Assembly (NCBI GenBank): GCA_030686995.1 | Contig: CM060709.1 | Coordinates: 14,034,872 to 14,098,871 of the forward strand | Direction of reading: 5' to 3' | DNA from: Artemisia argyi | Taxonomy: Eukaryota > Streptophyta > Magnoliopsida > Asterales > Asteraceae | Length of the DNA stretch: 64,000 bases | Part shown: positions 46,334 through 58,344 of the stretch, one piece after another | How the letters are laid out: each line of letters starts with the position of its first letter | Numbering within the stretch: the stretch's first letter is position 1 | The notes under the pieces: generated by a model | The model's input: only the letters and a program-made list of their open reading frames with translations | Database searches by the model: none | What the model was told of the DNA's origin: nothing | Translations under genes and position numbers: made by a program

Positions 46334-46997
46334 GCACAAGTATCCTTTAAGCATTAAGAAATGTGGTCGTATCTTAATAACAACAAACAACTACATTCTT
46401 AAGATATGGTAAGCATTTGCTTTTTAAATTTTTAGCAAACAGAACTTATCCCGCACATTCAAAATTTGTCATGAGCTTTTGCACAATAATGATCCTTAAA
46501 TCCGTTAAACTTCACCAAGCTTTGCCAACCTTTTGTTAAACCACCATTTTGCCCAAACACGGAGTATTAGTAGTCACACAACTAAGTTAAGCCAGTTGGC
46601 CATCTCTTTATCCTCAGGATTAAGGTATGACTGTCTATATGCTAATTTGGTACCCTTCTTTGGTAGGATTGATTAATACTATTGTTGTTCTACAAATAAG
46701 CTAAACAATTTATTCCTTTTGTATGGAACAAATTTTCACATGTATGTTCTGAATCGACACCGTTGGAAGACTCTAGGCCTACAAAGCGTTGGATCAAATG
46801 TATCGATAAAAACGTGAACAAGTTCTGATCGAGCCTATAGGTTCTCGAGATTGTATAATAGTTATCAAACACGCTCGAACCACCTAGCTAGTGATTACCT
46901 GATCACAAGCACATTTCGCCATGTATCATGATTCAGGACACTCGTTACCAAAGTTTGCATATGTATGATATACATACATATAATCTAAAGACGACAC

Positions 46998-47122
46998 TTA
47001 TGCTTTCTGAATATTATCTAGTTGAAAAAACGTACCTTGCTTGTTCTTGAGGTGATTATACGTTACTTGCTCAACAACTTTGCCTTCATAAACAAATGCA
47101 ATCTAGTCAAGGTTCCAAATGG
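46998..47122 (-). pseudogene. ABCB transporter C-terminal fragment (copy 2)
   Basis: Duplicate of 38546-38670 with the same in-frame stop after NLD. Confidence 0.75.
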
Positions 47123-47222
47123 TCTCACGGGTGTGGGTAGAATTTTACTTCAAGTATGATGAGTTGCAGGGGCGGAGCAAGGATTTTTAGTTAAGGGGTG
47201 CCGACCGTGCTTAAGGCAATCT

Positions 47223-47262
47223 TCCCACATCGGTTGGTGACCGAAATGGAAGTGTGTATATT
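47223..47262 (+). promoter_or_regulatory. USE/TATA module
   Basis: TCCCACATCG (47223-47232), 24 bp, TATATT. In the other duplication copy the element is mutated to TCCCACATCT (38771-38780). Confidence 0.35.
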
Positions 47263-48570
47263 AACACAAGTAAGTATAAAAACATTCTAACTTTGAACAA
47301 CACTCTTAAAGAAAAATAATTACTCCGTACATTGGTATATAAAGATAAAGATTTAAGAGTTGTTTTCGAACCTTCTTTTTAGCTTAAATTTGTTAAATAA
47401 TACAGTAATGAATTGTATAAAGAATTCTTTTTAACTTAAATTGGTTAAAAAATAATGGATTATAAGGCTCCAATCTTGTCACGATACGATCAAAATCACT
47501 ATAAAAGAATTCTTTTTAGCTAAACAGCTTATTCTTTTTTCGTAAGAAACAAATAATCACACCTTAAGGAAGTCCTGGATCCGCGCCTGTAGCCATGGCA
47601 TACTCAAATTAGTTCCACTCAAATGGCAACATGCAACCAACCATTGTGAACAACATTGAGTTTTGACTTCTACTTATAAGACGATTCGGTTTCATCTCTA
47701 TTTAAGTGAAACTCTTCCTCAAGCAAGAAAAATTTCACTAGCTTTTAAGATTAACATCTTTATCATTAATAATAAAAAGTTTATAAAAGGGTTAATGGCA
47801 TATAATAGCAACGAACTTTTTCATTTGTGTCATTATCAGATACAAACCCAAAAAATTACCAAAATACCCATCAAACTTTCAAATTTTGTTTTATCAATGT
47901 AAAAATCTTATCTCGTTGCGTACGATAATGAAAAAAAAATTCAAAGTTGGATGGTTATTGTGGTATTTTTTTAAAGTTCGTATCTGAAAATGAAAAAGAA
48001 TTTGAAAGTTTGATGGGTATTGTTGTAATTTGTTGGGTTCGTATCTGATAATGACACAAATAAAAAAGTTCGTTGCTATTATATGCCATTAACCCTTTAT
48101 AAAAATGGAACTTTACAACTCTTTTTGTAATACACACAATAAAGCTCAACTATACAAGTAGGATTCACATTATAACAAACATTAATCTAATTTGTGGCTT
48201 CTGCTTTAAGTCCTGTCACAACGTTAGGATACCTTATTTTCGTTCAATCCAAACAAGATAAGACGATTCAGTTTCATCTCCATTTAAGTGAAACTCTTCC
48301 TTAAGCAAGAAAATTTTCACTAGCTTTTAAGATTAACATCTTTATCATTAAGACTGAAAAGTTTATAAAAATGGAACTTTACTACTCTTTTTGTAATACA
48401 CACAATAAAGCTCAACTGCTCAACTATACAAGTATGATTATCACATCATAACAAACACAAACACAAACACTGTTATGATGCTTGCCAAGATTCCTTATTA
48501 ACGTTTACACTACGTAAATGTTACAACATCATAATGTTGTAACTTATTTAATATATGCATGTTGCATATT

Positions 48571-48610
48571 TCCCACATCGATTGGTGATTGAAATGAAAG
48601 TGGGTATATC
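48571..48610 (+). promoter_or_regulatory. USE/TATA module
   Basis: TCCCACATCG (48571-48580), 24 bp, TATATC. Copy of 40124-40163. Confidence 0.35.
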
Positions 48611-48692
48611 AACACAAGTACCATTAAAGTAAGAAAGTAGTAATATTGGTATGTTTATAAAGAGATAATTTTATAATCATCTATATTTACTA

Positions 48693-48745
<53 letters not shown>

Positions 48746-48925
48746 ATTTGTTATTGTGTAATTTTTAATTAGATGAGCACGATAAGATTTATTTGTTATT
48801 GTGTAATTTTTCATTAGATGAGCACGAGATTTGCACAAGAATGATCCTTGAATCAATTAAACTTAACTACGCTATGTCAACTTTTCGTTAAACTACCATC
48901 TATACCATTAAGATTAGCATTTAGG

Positions 48926-49430
48926 AAGAATAAAGAATCATCGGCGAAAAAGATATGAGATATGACTGGACAATTTCTAGACATTTTTATACTTTTGTAA
49001 CTGTAAGCAAAGATTGATGCATGGCCTTGTTTATCATTTGCGATAAGACATCAGAAACAATGATAAACAAGAACTGTGACAAGGGATCTCCTTGACGTAT
49101 TCCCCTGGAAGGCTTAATCGAACCAATGGGCTCCCCATTAATCAAAAAATCCATTTCATAAGACGATATACACGCTAAAACCCATCTACACCATTTCTCC
49201 TTGAAACCCAATTTTCTACAAGTTGCCATTAAAAAGTCCCATTCAACTCTATCAAAAGCTTTATTAAGATCAAGCTTCAAAGCCATAATCTGTTGATTTC
49301 CTTTTTTCTTGTTGCGTAGATAATGAAATGCCTCGTTAGCGACAATTATGCAATCATGAATGAGCCTACCCGGGATGAAAGCAGATTGTTGAGGAGAAAT
49401 GATACGGTGCATAAATGGTGTAATAGTTTT
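48926..49430 (-). pseudogene. LINE reverse transcriptase fragment
   Basis: The minus strand encodes a plant L1-type reverse transcriptase segment: HRIISPQQSAFIPGR, ALKLDLNKAFDRVEWDFL, ISSYEMDFLINGEPIG, PSRGIRQGDPLS and, after a break near 48985, HIFFADDSLFFL with the catalytic FADD. About 165 codons survive, with no endonuclease, RNase H or poly-A tail. The left edge falls exactly where a dispersed repeat (intact at ~50375-50405) is interrupted after ATTAGCATTTAG. The likely origin is a 5'- and 3'-truncated insertion. Confidence 0.85.
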
Positions 49431-49843
49431 TGTGGCTAAACAGAGCCGATGAAGCTTAATAATGGTTTTTGTGATTAAACAAAAACAATACAACTGATTA
49501 ATACAAGTTACCAATTAATAATAAAAACCGAAATCAACAAGTAGGATTCACATATAAACTCTTTTAGTTTGATGTCTGAAAATGCATTTTTTAAATGTTT
49601 GATTACACAAGATCACTTCATAACACAAGCATAGATTCTTAATTAAAGATTACTTACATGTTACAACGTCATAATGTTGAAACTTATTAACTATCTGTAT
49701 CTTGCAAATTTCAACACAAGTACCTATAAATCCTTCGAAACTTTGTTATGATGCTTGCCAAGATTCCTTATGAACATTTACACTACGTAAATGACAACAT
49801 CATAATGTTGGAACTTATTTAATATATATGCATCTTGCATATT

Positions 49844-49883
49844 TCCCACATCGTTTGGTGATTGAAATGAAGGTGGGTATATC
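49844..49883 (+). promoter_or_regulatory. USE/TATA module
   Basis: TCCCACATCG (49844-49853), 24 bp, TATATC, outside the tandem duplication. Confidence 0.35.
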
Positions 49884-50099
49884 AACACAAGTACCATTAA
49901 AGTAGATGAGGTAGTATAATAGGAGTTCTTGTAAAGAGATAATAAGCTTTCTATTTTGTTACCTTTTTAAGTGTTATTTGTTATCTTTTTGTTACCTTTT
50001 TAAGTGTTATTTAGAGTTCTCTTTTTAAGTGTTATTTGTTATCTTTTTGTTACCTTTTTAAGTGTTATTTAGAGTTCTTGTAAAGAGATAATAAGCTTT

Positions 50100-50897
50100 C
50101 TATTTTGTTACCTTTTTAAGTGTTATTTGTTATCTTTTTTACTTTTAAGTTTTTTAAGGCTCAAAACTTAACTTGTATTCTCATTTATTACTTTTTTTAC
50201 TTTTAAGTTTTATTTGTCATCTTTTTTACTTTTAAGTTTTTTAAGGCTCAAAACTTAACTTGTCACTAACCAATGGTATTTAAATTGTATAATTTTTCAT
50301 TAGATGACCACGAGATTTGCACAAGAATGATCCTTGAATCAATTAAACTTAACTAAGCTATGTCAACTTTTCGTTAAACTACCATCTATACCATTAAGAT
50401 TAGCATTTAGACTGAAAAGTTTATAAAAAATTACCATCTTTACCATTAAGACTGAAAATGCACTTTTGTTACCTTTTTAAGTTTTATTTGTTATCTTTTT
50501 TACTTTTAAGTTTTTTAATTCTATTTTGTTACCTTTTTAAGTTTTATTTGTTATCTTTTTTACTTTTAAGTTTTTTAAGGCTCAAAACTTAACTTGTATT
50601 CTCATTTATTACTTTTTTTACTTTTAAGTTTTATTTGTCATCTTTTTTACTTTTAAGTTTTTTTAAGGCTCAAAACTTAACTTGTCACTAGCCAATGGTA
50701 TATAAATTGTATAATTTTTCATTAGATGACCACGAGATTTGCACAAGAATGATCCTTGAATCAATTAAACTTAACTAAGCTATGTCAACTTTTCGTTAAA
50801 CTACCATCTATACCATTAAGATTAGCATTTAGACCGGAAAGTTTATAAAAAATTACCATCTTTACCATTAAGACTGAAAATGCACTTTTCTAACATT
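50100..50897. repeat. ~421-bp local tandem duplication
   Basis: Two direct units (50100-50520 and 50521-50897). Matching landmarks are 421-422 bp apart: AAGGCTCAAAACTTAACTTG at 50157 and 50578, CACGAGATTTGCACAAGAAT at ~50308 and ~50730. Shorter CTTTTTAAGTGTTATTTGTT repeats precede it (49960-50100). Non-coding. Confidence 0.8.
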
Positions 50898-50972
50898 TGA
50901 TTACACGAGATCATTTCATAACACAAACATTGTTCTGATGCTTACCTGGATTCTTACTTAACAATTACTTAA

Positions 50973-51547
<575 letters not shown>

Positions 51548-51550
51548 TAA

Positions 51551-52374
51551 ATGTTACAGCATCATAAATTCATAATGTCGGAACTTATAAACTTACTTTG
51601 TAGATATGTTTAATTTTTTTAGCAACCCGAGCATTTAATTTTTTCATGACATTTGCACAATAATGATCCTTGAATCAGTTAAACTTAACCAATCTTTGCC
51701 AACTTTTTGTTAAACTACCATTTTGCTCAAACACCAACGAGTATTAGTAGTCGCTCAACTAAGTGAAACCCGGTGACAGTCTCTTTGTCCTCAAGTTGGT
51801 AAGTATGCTGGTTATTACTGATTGGTGTGCTCGTTATTGTATTTAGATAGTTCTTCGGTCTGTGGCATGTCACAACCAATTGATGTTTGTTTGGTAGTTC
51901 AAGCGTTTTGAGGTTAATGTGGTACTATGTCACATTCCATTGTACTGAACCGTCTTTTGTTATTATATATATATATATATTTTACCGGGGTAAAACCATT
52001 TACCCAAAAAAAGTTGGTAAGTGTGACCATCTACATGTTAATTCTCGTACCCTTCTTCGTTGGGATTGATTACCAATGTTGTTGTTGTACAAATAAGCTA
52101 AACAGTTTATTATTTTTTTTACGAAACACATATTTACATGATCGATCCCGTTAAAAGACTAGGCACAAGTGTTGGATAAAATGTATCAGCAAAAAGGTGA
52201 ACAAGTTCTGAGCCTGCGGCTTCTTGAGATTGCATAATAGTTATCAAACACGCTCGAACCACCTAGTGATTACCTAATCACAAGCACATTTCAGCAGGTA
52301 TCTTGATTCATCAGGACACTCGTTACCAAAGTTTATATATGTATATTATACATACATATAATCTAAGACAACAT
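51551..52374 (-). other. 3' flank of the ABCB pseudogene
   Basis: Downstream sequence of the pseudogene on the minus strand. 52110-52370 is shared with 38280-38545 and 46730-46997. 51650-51800 is shared with 38030-38170. A short (TA)n lies near 51964. No separate gene seen. Confidence 0.5.
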
Positions 52375-53128
52375 TTATGCTTTCTGAATATTAGCTAGTT
52401 GGAAAAATGCGCCTTGCTTGTTCTTGAGCTGATTATATGTTCCTTTTTCCACAACTTTGCCTTCAGAAACAAATGCAATCAAGTCAAGGTTCCGAATGGT
52501 GTTAAGTATATGTTCTACAACGATAGTTGTTCTTCCAACCATTATCTGATCCAATGATGTTCATGCTAAGAGTTATAACATATACAATCTTGTTCTTGAA
52601 CTACTTGAACATCAAGGGCGCTTGTTGCCTCGTCTAGTGGTAGTATTGTTGGTTCTCAAATGATGGCTCTGGCTATCGCAATTCTTTATTTTTGTCCTCC
52701 TGATAGTTGTACTCCTCGTTCACCACATTCTGTCTCGTATCCATCTTTTAGTGATCTGTAAAAAGAAAATTTACAAAACTTAGTAACAAATAAATGATCC
52801 TTATTTGTTATAGGATGCAATCAATCTTCTATATGGTAGTATACTTAAGAGATAAAAGTATGAGCATTTGCAGCTTTATCAGCCTCAATGAGCTCGTTTT
52901 TGGATGCATCTAGCTTCCCAAAAATGATATTGTCATGAATTGTGCATGAATAAAGGACAGGTTCTTGGCTCACGAGTGCCATATGCTTTCTGTACCATTC
53001 AATGTTTAGCATTCGTATGTCCACTTTATCTACCTTAACTGTACCTCTGTCTGTATCATAAAATATTCCACCGTACCAAAAATCCAATGCCCAACAAATA
53101 AACGTTAGACCTTGAGCTGAACCAATCC
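52375..53128 (-). pseudogene. ABCB (P-glycoprotein-like) transporter pseudogene, 3' part
   Basis: Two exons remain. 52847-53128 reads GSAQGLTFICWALDFWYGG (end of the second membrane domain) and jumps directly to FYDTDRGTVKVDKVDIRMLN of the second nucleotide-binding domain. The Walker A segment between them is missing. 52375-52755 has LSGGQK (ABC signature) followed by a stop, a Walker B LDEATSALD, VVEHILNTIRNLD where the H-loop His is expected, and the C-terminus ending ANIQKA. In-frame stops after LSGGQK and in AII*EP, a frameshift after DVQ, and the lost P-loop make it non-functional. It would have been an ATP-driven membrane exporter. Element C separates it from the rest at 62526. Confidence 0.9.
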
Positions 53129-53133
53129 CTACA

Positions 53134-53694
53134 TGTTGACGTATGTACCCTCCGGATACATGCCGTACAATGGCATACCCTCCGGATCCGTATCAGATAA
53201 AATGTACTCAAATGTGTTCAGACAACACGGGCCAATATCCGATGGGTTGCGAATGTCCGTATGATCCCAACCCTCCGGATATCCCAAACCCTTCGGATAA
53301 GCTAACAAGTACCTAGACCAAAGTACAAACAAGTACGCCAAAGTATATGATAATGGAGTTTAAACTAGCGAACATTATGGGTTAAGTACGAAACAGCCTG
53401 GCACCCCATGTAGAGAGTCTATAAATAGAGAGGAAATCTTCATTTAAGGTTAACTAATTCTCCCCTACTCTCTAGTGTTATTCATACTTTCTCTCACTAA
53501 GAACATATACTTACTCTCACGCCGGAGGTTGGTCCTGGGATACATTCCCGGGGCGAGTCTAACGGACGTATTTGTTTTGCAGATATCCGAAGCAACATAT
53601 TATAAGCTGGGACCACATTGAATCCGTAGGACCTATTCTAGTCCGAAGGATTCATTTCGCTTGTTTGAAGTAGAAGCAAACTTTTACCTCAACA
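53134..53694 (+). repeat. 5' LTR of element C
   Basis: Begins TGTTGACGTATGTACCC and ends TTTACCTCAACA. TATAAATA at 53420-53427 is the probable core promoter for the genomic RNA. Three substitutions separate it from the 3' LTR. Confidence 0.95.
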
Positions 53695-53697
53695 AAT

Positions 53698-53715
53698 TGG
53701 CGCCATCCGTGGGAC
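53698..53715 (+). promoter_or_regulatory. Primer binding site of element C
   Basis: TGGCGCCATCCGTGGGAC, three bases after the LTR. TGG at the start pairs with a tRNA CCA end. The same site follows the A LTR. The primer tRNA is not assigned. Confidence 0.7.
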
Positions 53716-53743
53716 CCGTCATTCACTCTACCGAAGCTAATAA

Positions 53744-54694
53744 ATGACAGGTCCTTCCCCAACCACACCCGAAGGATCCGGAAGTCGTCCGGATAATAAT
53801 ACCAATCCTGTTAACCTTGAACAAATCCAAAGTCACTTTGCTGCTCTAAAATCTCTCATCCAACAATACAATGTCTCGGGAGAAACACCGATTGACCCCA
53901 TCCAACTCGACTTTGAGGTTGCCGGATCTCATGATGTCGAAGCCCAAAAAGCCGAAGAGGAAAGGACGGACGACTTATCCAAGCCTTTCAAGGCAGCGTC
54001 CAAGAGTCCGTTTACCCGGAGGATCATCGATTTCTCCGGACCAAAGGGTTCAAAGTATCTGATGCCTTCTCACTTAAAGTTATACAACGGATCTACAGAT
54101 CCTGATGATCATATCACCAGATTTGAAGGGGCGGCCAATCAAGGTGCGTGGCCCATGCCCATTTGGTGCATGATGTTCCAGCAGACCCTGGACGACGCTG
54201 CTAGAGCATGGTTTGATCGTCTTCCGCGAGGTAGTATTGACAATTGGGATGAATTGAGTGAACAGTTCGTTCAGAGGTTCGCCCTTCGTAGAAAATGTAT
54301 CAGGGATCCGATGGAAATTACCAAGATCATCCGTAGAGCCAACGAAGCCCTCCCGGAATTTAAGGAACGATGGACGGATGAGGCTAGCCGCATTTCAGGA
54401 GTACCAGAGCTGATGCAGATATCCTCTTTTATTGATGGTTGTAAAAGTCCGGAGCTAGCGAAGAGATTCTCCGAGAAGGTTCCCCAGAGCATAACCGAAA
54501 TGATGATACGAGTTGATGACTTCGTCCGTTCCGAAAGAGTGTATCGGCTAACGGAAGTACCGAAGGGAGAAAGGATGGATAATTCTCGTAGAGATTATCA
54601 ACCTAATCCGTACGGCCGAAATGACCATAACACACAACGGTCCTCCGCTAGTGGGATTCTCAGGAGAAAGCATAAACCCGTTGGGGAAAATTGA
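53744..54694 (+). pseudogene. Truncated gag of element C
   Basis: About 300 gag codons, nearly identical to element A up to NDHNTQRSS, then 15 out-of-frame codons and a stop. A deletion of about 0.71 kb relative to element A (corresponding to 31603-32316) removed the zinc knuckle and the protease active-site region and shifted the frame. The gag core (LKLYNGSTDPDDHITRFEGA) is kept. Without knuckle and protease the element cannot mature its own particle, although it might be helped in trans. Confidence 0.9.
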
Positions 54695-57600
54695 ACTAGA
54701 AGTATGCTTCGGAAGTGAAGGGCTATACCGCCGAACCATCATGAAGTTCGCGGTAGTTAGATCTCCCTCTCCGTATAATGTGATACTTGGTCGGTCCGGA
54801 ATCAAAAAACTAAGAGCTATCCCGTCAACTATACACTCCATGATGAAATTCCCGACGCCGAGAGGCATCGCCACTCTAGTAACCCGATCGGTCATCATCT
54901 CAGAGTGCAGAAAGCTCGAAGAAAAATTCTTAATGGAAAAGGAAACTCAAACAGAGATTTCCTCGGAAACACCCATTGAAGAAACTGCTGGAACCGAAGA
55001 TGTGCTGGTCCATCCGGCTTATCCGGAACAACTAGTGACAATAGGAAGGAATTTCTCAAGAGAAGGGCGAAGACAATTAATAACTTTACTCAAAAATAAC
55101 CAAGACATTTTTGCATGCGAACCCTCGGATATGACTGGCGTTCCCCGATGGGCGGCTGAACATAAACTCAACGTAAACGTCCAGGATAAACCGGTAGCTC
55201 AGAAAAAGAGATTCTTCTCGGTAGAAAAGAACCAGGCCATAAATCAAGACGTAGAAGAATGGCTAAAGGCCGGAATAATCAGACCTGTACGATATCCGAC
55301 CTGGATCTCTAATCCGGTACTAGTAAAGAAACCGGACGGTACCTGGAGAATGTGCATTGATTTCAAGAACCTGAACTCATCGTGCCGCAAGGACTACTAT
55401 CCGTTGCCCGAAATAGACTGGAAGATCGAGTCGGTAATAGGATTCCGATACAAGTGTTTCTTGGATGCTTACAAAGGATATCATCAAGTACAAATGGCAA
55501 AGGAAGATGAAGAGAAGACGGCCTTCTATACGGATCGGGGAACATACTGTTATGTAAAAATGCCGTTTGGTTTAAAGAATGCCGGGGCAACCTATCAGAA
55601 ATTGGTAGACTCCGCCTTCCGGAAGCAAATAGGCCGGAACTTGGAAGTGTATGTAGACGATATGGTGATAAAGAGCCAAACGGAAAGAGAGCTATTGGCC
55701 GATATCGCTGAAACGTTCGACAATCTCCGAAAAATAAACATGAAGCTAAACCCTAAAAAATGTTCTTTCGGAGTGGAAGAAGGAAAGTTCCTCGGATATA
55801 TGATAACGTCCGAAGGGATTAGGGCCAACCCCAGGAAAGCCAGAGCAATCGCCGATATGCAATCACCAAAATCACTAAAGGAAATGCAAAGCTTAAGTGG
55901 TAAACTCGCGGCACTCAATCGTTTCTTATCAAAATCAGCCGAAAGGTCCCTCCCTTTCTTTGAAACTTTAAAAAACATCACCAAGGAAAACAAGGAAAAA
56001 TATCAATGGACGGAAGCAGCTGAAAAAGCCTTCCAAGATATGAAGAAAATGATTCTGGAGCTTCCCTGCCTAACGACTCCGAAACCCAAAGAGGATTTGT
56101 ATCTGTATCTGTCGGCCGCAGCAGAGGCAATAAGTGGAGTACTGATGGTCGAAAGAGAAGGGCGACAGATCCCAATTCATTATGTAAGTCGAACCTTACA
56201 CGAAGCCGAAAAGAGATATGCCCCGGTTGAAAAGTTGGCTCTAACTCTCCTGCTATCAAGAAGATTGCGGTGGTATTTCGAAGCCCACCCCATCAAGGTC
56301 ATAACGGATCATCCCATCAAACAAGTGCTTAACCGTGCAGAATCATCCGGACGGTTAGCCAAATACAGAGTAGAATTGGGGGCTTACAACATCGCCTACA
56401 TGCCCAGAAATGCTGTCAAAGGACAAGTGCTTGCTGACTTCATTAATGAAATACCCATCGGAACAGCCTCCTCGGATCCGAAGAGGAGAAGCAAAGAGAT
56501 ATGCAACGTTTCTCAACCAGAAGAATGGATCCTATATACTGATGGGGCCTCCAGCAGGAAAGGTGCAGGAGCAGGATTAGTGTTAATCAGTCCGGAAAAA
56601 GAAGAATACACATATGCTCTCCGTTTAAATTTCAAAACTACCAATAACGGAGCAGAATACGAGGCACTCCTGGCCGGATTGAGAATTGCAAAGGAGATGC
56701 ATATAGAGGCGTTGGACGTACGAGTGGACTCTAACTTAGTGGCAAGCCAAATCAATGGAGAGTTTACTGCATACAAGGAGAGCATGGCGAAATACCTCGT
56801 GAAAGCCAAAGAATACATCACTTATTTCAAGCGCTTCAAAATAAAGAATATCCCAAGAACTCAGAACCAAAAAGCAGATGTGCTTAGCAAGCTAGCATCC
56901 GTTGCTTTTGACCACTTGACGAAAGAAGTCCTGGTAGAAGTATTGGAGAAACCGTCCACCGAAGAAGAAACAGTCAACGCAATAGTGGAAGAAGAGGAAG
57001 AAAATTGGATGTCCCCCATATTCCGATGTTTAAACGAAGGAATATTGCCGGAAGATCAAAATGAAGCTCGGAACCTCCGTATGAAAATAAGCCACTACAC
57101 ACTAATTGACAACGTGCTATTCAAAAAATCTTATCTAGGACCGATGCTACGATGTGTCGGACCTCTCCAAGCCAATTACATAATCCGAGAGGTGCACGAA
57201 GGAGCCTGTGGCATGCACTCCGGACCCCGGACGGTCGTAGCTAAACTCATGCGGCAAGGCTACTATTGGCCAACCATGCACCGGGACGCTAGGGAAGTCA
57301 TCCGAAAATGCGATGCTTGTCAAATACATGCTCCGGTCCCCAAGCTGCCAAAAACGGTATTAACCTCCGTCATGGCACCATGGCCCTTCTTCCAATGGGC
57401 AATGGACATTCTGGGGCCTTTGCCCGAAGCCCCAGGAAAAGTTAAATATGTTATTGTGGCAATAGACTATTTCACAAAATGGATGGAAGCAAAACCGTTG
57501 TTCAAGACAACCGGAAAAGAGGTCAAAAAGTTTGTATGGGACAACATCGTCTGCAGGTTCGGACTACCCAAGATAATTGTCACGGACAATGGAAGCAACT

Positions 57601-58238
57601 TTGTGGGAGATCCGTTCAAAAGCTGGTGCGAGAGGTTAAATATCACACAAATCAACACGGCCGTGGCTCACCCTCAAGCCAACGGATTGGTCGAAAGAGC
57701 CAACAAAAGCCTAATGAAGGGATTTAAGTCCCGGCTAGGAAGAGAAAGAGCAGGATGGGTAGACGAATTGCCAAACATACTATGGGCTTTCCGAACCACT
57801 CTGAAAACTAGCAACGGAGAAACCCCTTTTAGTCTAACTTATGGGAGTGAGGCAGTCATCCCGGCAGAGATCGGTATGCCTACCTTCCGGACCATGATGG
57901 CAAACGTTGAAAACAATGACGATGAGATAAATCTAAATCTAAACTTATTAGAAGAACGGAGGGAAATGGCAGCCATAAGGGAGGCGAAGTACAAAAAGAA
58001 GGTGGAGCAGTATTACAACCGAAGGGTTAGGTCCGAAGCCTTCAAAGTGGGAGATTTCGTGTACCGAAAAAATGAAGCCAGCAGGATGGAAGATCAAGGA
58101 AAATTGGGACCTAATTGGGAAGGCCCCTATCGGATAACGGAGGCTTATCAGCACGGCACATACAAGCACCAAACCATGGAAGATGTGGAAGTACCTCGGA
58201 CCTGGCATGCAATTAACTTAAAGAAATGTTTTATGTAA
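54621..58238 (+). CDS. Pol polyprotein of element C (protease remnant, RT, RNase H, aRNase H, integrase)
   Basis: One open frame of 1205 codons that resumes after the gag/protease deletion; the first ATG is fortuitous, so protein would need another initiation or frameshifting. Residues ~10-90 are the end of protease (VILGR). ~185-450 is reverse transcriptase with YVDD at 344-347. ~490-600 is the first RNase H, apparently without the usual catalytic Asp. ~635-765 is a second, archaeal-type RNase H (YTDGASS, NNGAEYEAL, VDSNLV, QKADVLSKLA). ~855-1045 is integrase with His859/His866/Cys897/Cys900 and Asp928, Asp989, Glu1025. The double RNase H marks the Tat lineage. Confidence 0.92.
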   Translation: MTITHNGPPLVGFSGESINPLGKIELEVCFGSEGLYRRTIMKFAVVRSPSPYNVILGRSGIKKLRAIPSTIHSMMKFPTPRGIATLVTRSVIISECRKLEEKFLMEKETQTEISSETPIEETAGTEDVLVHPAYPEQLVTIGRNFSREGRRQLITLLKNNQDIFACEPSDMTGVPRWAAEHKLNVNVQDKPVAQKKRFFSVEKNQAINQDVEEWLKAGIIRPVRYPTWISNPVLVKKPDGTWRMCIDFKNLNSSCRKDYYPLPEIDWKIESVIGFRYKCFLDAYKGYHQVQMAKEDEEKTAFYTDRGTYCYVKMPFGLKNAGATYQKLVDSAFRKQIGRNLEVYVDDMVIKSQTERELLADIAETFDNLRKINMKLNPKKCSFGVEEGKFLGYMITSEGIRANPRKARAIADMQSPKSLKEMQSLSGKLAALNRFLSKSAERSLPFFETLKNITKENKEKYQWTEAAEKAFQDMKKMILELPCLTTPKPKEDLYLYLSAAAEAISGVLMVEREGRQIPIHYVSRTLHEAEKRYAPVEKLALTLLLSRRLRWYFEAHPIKVITDHPIKQVLNRAESSGRLAKYRVELGAYNIAYMPRNAVKGQVLADFINEIPIGTASSDPKRRSKEICNVSQPEEWILYTDGASSRKGAGAGLVLISPEKEEYTYALRLNFKTTNNGAEYEALLAGLRIAKEMHIEALDVRVDSNLVASQINGEFTAYKESMAKYLVKAKEYITYFKRFKIKNIPRTQNQKADVLSKLASVAFDHLTKEVLVEVLEKPSTEEETVNAIVEEEEENWMSPIFRCLNEGILPEDQNEARNLRMKISHYTLIDNVLFKKSYLGPMLRCVGPLQANYIIREVHEGACGMHSGPRTVVAKLMRQGYYWPTMHRDAREVIRKCDACQIHAPVPKLPKTVLTSVMAPWPFFQWAMDILGPLPEAPGKVKYVIVAIDYFTKWMEAKPLFKTTGKEVKKFVWDNIVCRFGLPKIIVTDNGSNFVGDPFKSWCERLNITQINTAVAHPQANGLVERANKSLMKGFKSRLGRERAGWVDELPNILWAFRTTLKTSNGETPFSLTYGSEAVIPAEIGMPTFRTMMANVENNDDEINLNLNLLEERREMAAIREAKYKKKVEQYYNRRVRSEAFKVGDFVYRKNEASRMEDQGKLGPNWEGPYRITEAYQHGTYKHQTMEDVEVPRTWHAINLKKCFM

Positions 58239-58344
58239 CCTATTATGTACTTTGATTTTTCAGATCTATTGTAAGGCATGAGCCATTTTTACATCAATGA
58301 AAAACCCGATGCACTTTGACCATACATTGAATTATTTTCCACAA

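Larger units (their letters stand above)
40451..48889. repeat. Tandem duplication, copy 2 (8439 bp)
   Basis: Direct repeat of 32005-40450 with scattered substitutions (about ten in the first 1.2 kb, one in the 561-bp A LTR) and small indels in homopolymers. Copy 1 and copy 2 each have private changes in gag. Confidence 0.9.
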
